DNA of 6,078 bases from an uncultured Paracoccaceae bacterium (lineage in GTDB: Bacteria; Pseudomonadota; Alphaproteobacteria; Rhodobacterales; Rhodobacteraceae), in NCBI GenBank assembly GCA_937927885.1, contig CALEZJ010000636.1, positions 1-6,078 on the forward strand, written 5' to 3'. Each line of letters opens with the position of its first letter. Positions within the stretch are counted from its first letter, which is position 1. The notes below the pieces were generated by a model that saw only the letters and a list, made by a program, of their open reading frames with translations, was not told the DNA's origin and made no database searches. Positions 5,916 through 6,078 of this stretch are shown here, one piece after another. Position numbers and translations under genes: made by a program.

Positions 5916-6078
5916 ATGACACGCAACACCCCCACAGGGCGCAGGCGCGCCTTGCTTGCCGTTTCGACACTTGCAGCGGCCTTGACCATGGCAGGAGCGG
6001 CCCAGGCCAGCGGCCCCGATTCGCCGCTGCCGCAACCCGCCCTGCCCCATTCCTACAGCGGCACGCCGTCCACACCGC
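5916..6078 (+). CDS. Exported protein of unknown function, N-terminus only (3' truncated by window end)
   Basis: An ATG at 5916 opens a frame that runs without a stop to the last base, giving 54 codons. The first 29 residues are a textbook Sec signal peptide: a basic n-region with GRRR at residues 8-11, a hydrophobic core ALLAVSTLAAALTMAGA (12-28), and a probable signal peptidase I site after AQA, near residue 31. No cysteine follows, so it is not a lipoprotein, and no twin-arginine motif with the full consensus is present. The mature start is rich in Pro and Ser (SGPDSPLPQPALPHSYSG). A weak GAGAG lies seven bases upstream (5904-5908). The gene diverges from the amidohydrolase operon. The visible part carries no family-specific motif, so only export to the periplasm or beyond can be inferred. 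Confidence 0.75.
   Translation, partial: MTRNTPTGRRRALLAVSTLAAALTMAGAAQASGPDSPLPQPALPHSYSGTPSTP

Noticed and set aside
1..6078. CRISPR arrays, tRNA or rRNA genes, insertion sequences, phage or defence genes
   Set aside because: I saw no regularly spaced repeats, transposase motifs, terminal inverted repeats or tRNA-like cloverleaf. Composition is even apart from the AT-rich promoter patches.

Overview
This is GC-rich DNA, very probably from an alphaproteobacterium of the Rhodobacterales (Rhodobacter/Roseobacter type). The evidence is the gene order flhA-fliR-flhB, the wording of the FlhA, FliR and FlhB proteins, and heavy GCG/CTG/GGC codon use. The assignment is by recognition; no database search was run. 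Nothing in the window is a clear-cut new system.

Left part (1-3091, + strand): the 3' end of a flagellar type III export operon. It holds the C-terminal cytoplasmic domain of FlhA (its N-terminal part lies before the window), then complete fliR and complete flhB, then a 125-residue coiled-coil-like protein with no assigned family. The four reading frames are joined by three identical ATGA stop/start overlaps, so they are almost certainly made from one mRNA with coupled translation. FlhA, FliR and FlhB form the inner-membrane export gate. The small last protein is a candidate FliJ/YscO-like stalk or export-chaperone protein, judged from length, composition and position only.

Middle (3092-3336): a 245-base gap between convergent transcription units. 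It has short GC-rich hairpins but no classical T-tailed terminator and no convincing gene.

Right part (3337-5683, - strand): two tandem paralogous M20D-family metallo-amidohydrolases (hippurate hydrolase / N-acyl-amino-acid amidohydrolase / IAA-amino-acid hydrolase type). They are about two thirds identical over their first 200 residues, separated by 10 bases, and transcribed leftward. All expected metal-site residues are present in both, so both should be active. They probably release free amino acids from N-acylated ones, with the two copies differing in acyl or amino-acid preference.

Far right (5684-6078): a 232-base divergent intergenic region. It contains a plausible sigma70-type promoter for the amidohydrolase pair, overlapped by a 10-bp tandem repeat and an AT-rich inverted repeat. 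Beyond it, a + strand gene begins at 5916. It encodes a clear Sec signal peptide and a proline-rich mature start and is cut by the window end, so its function cannot be told.
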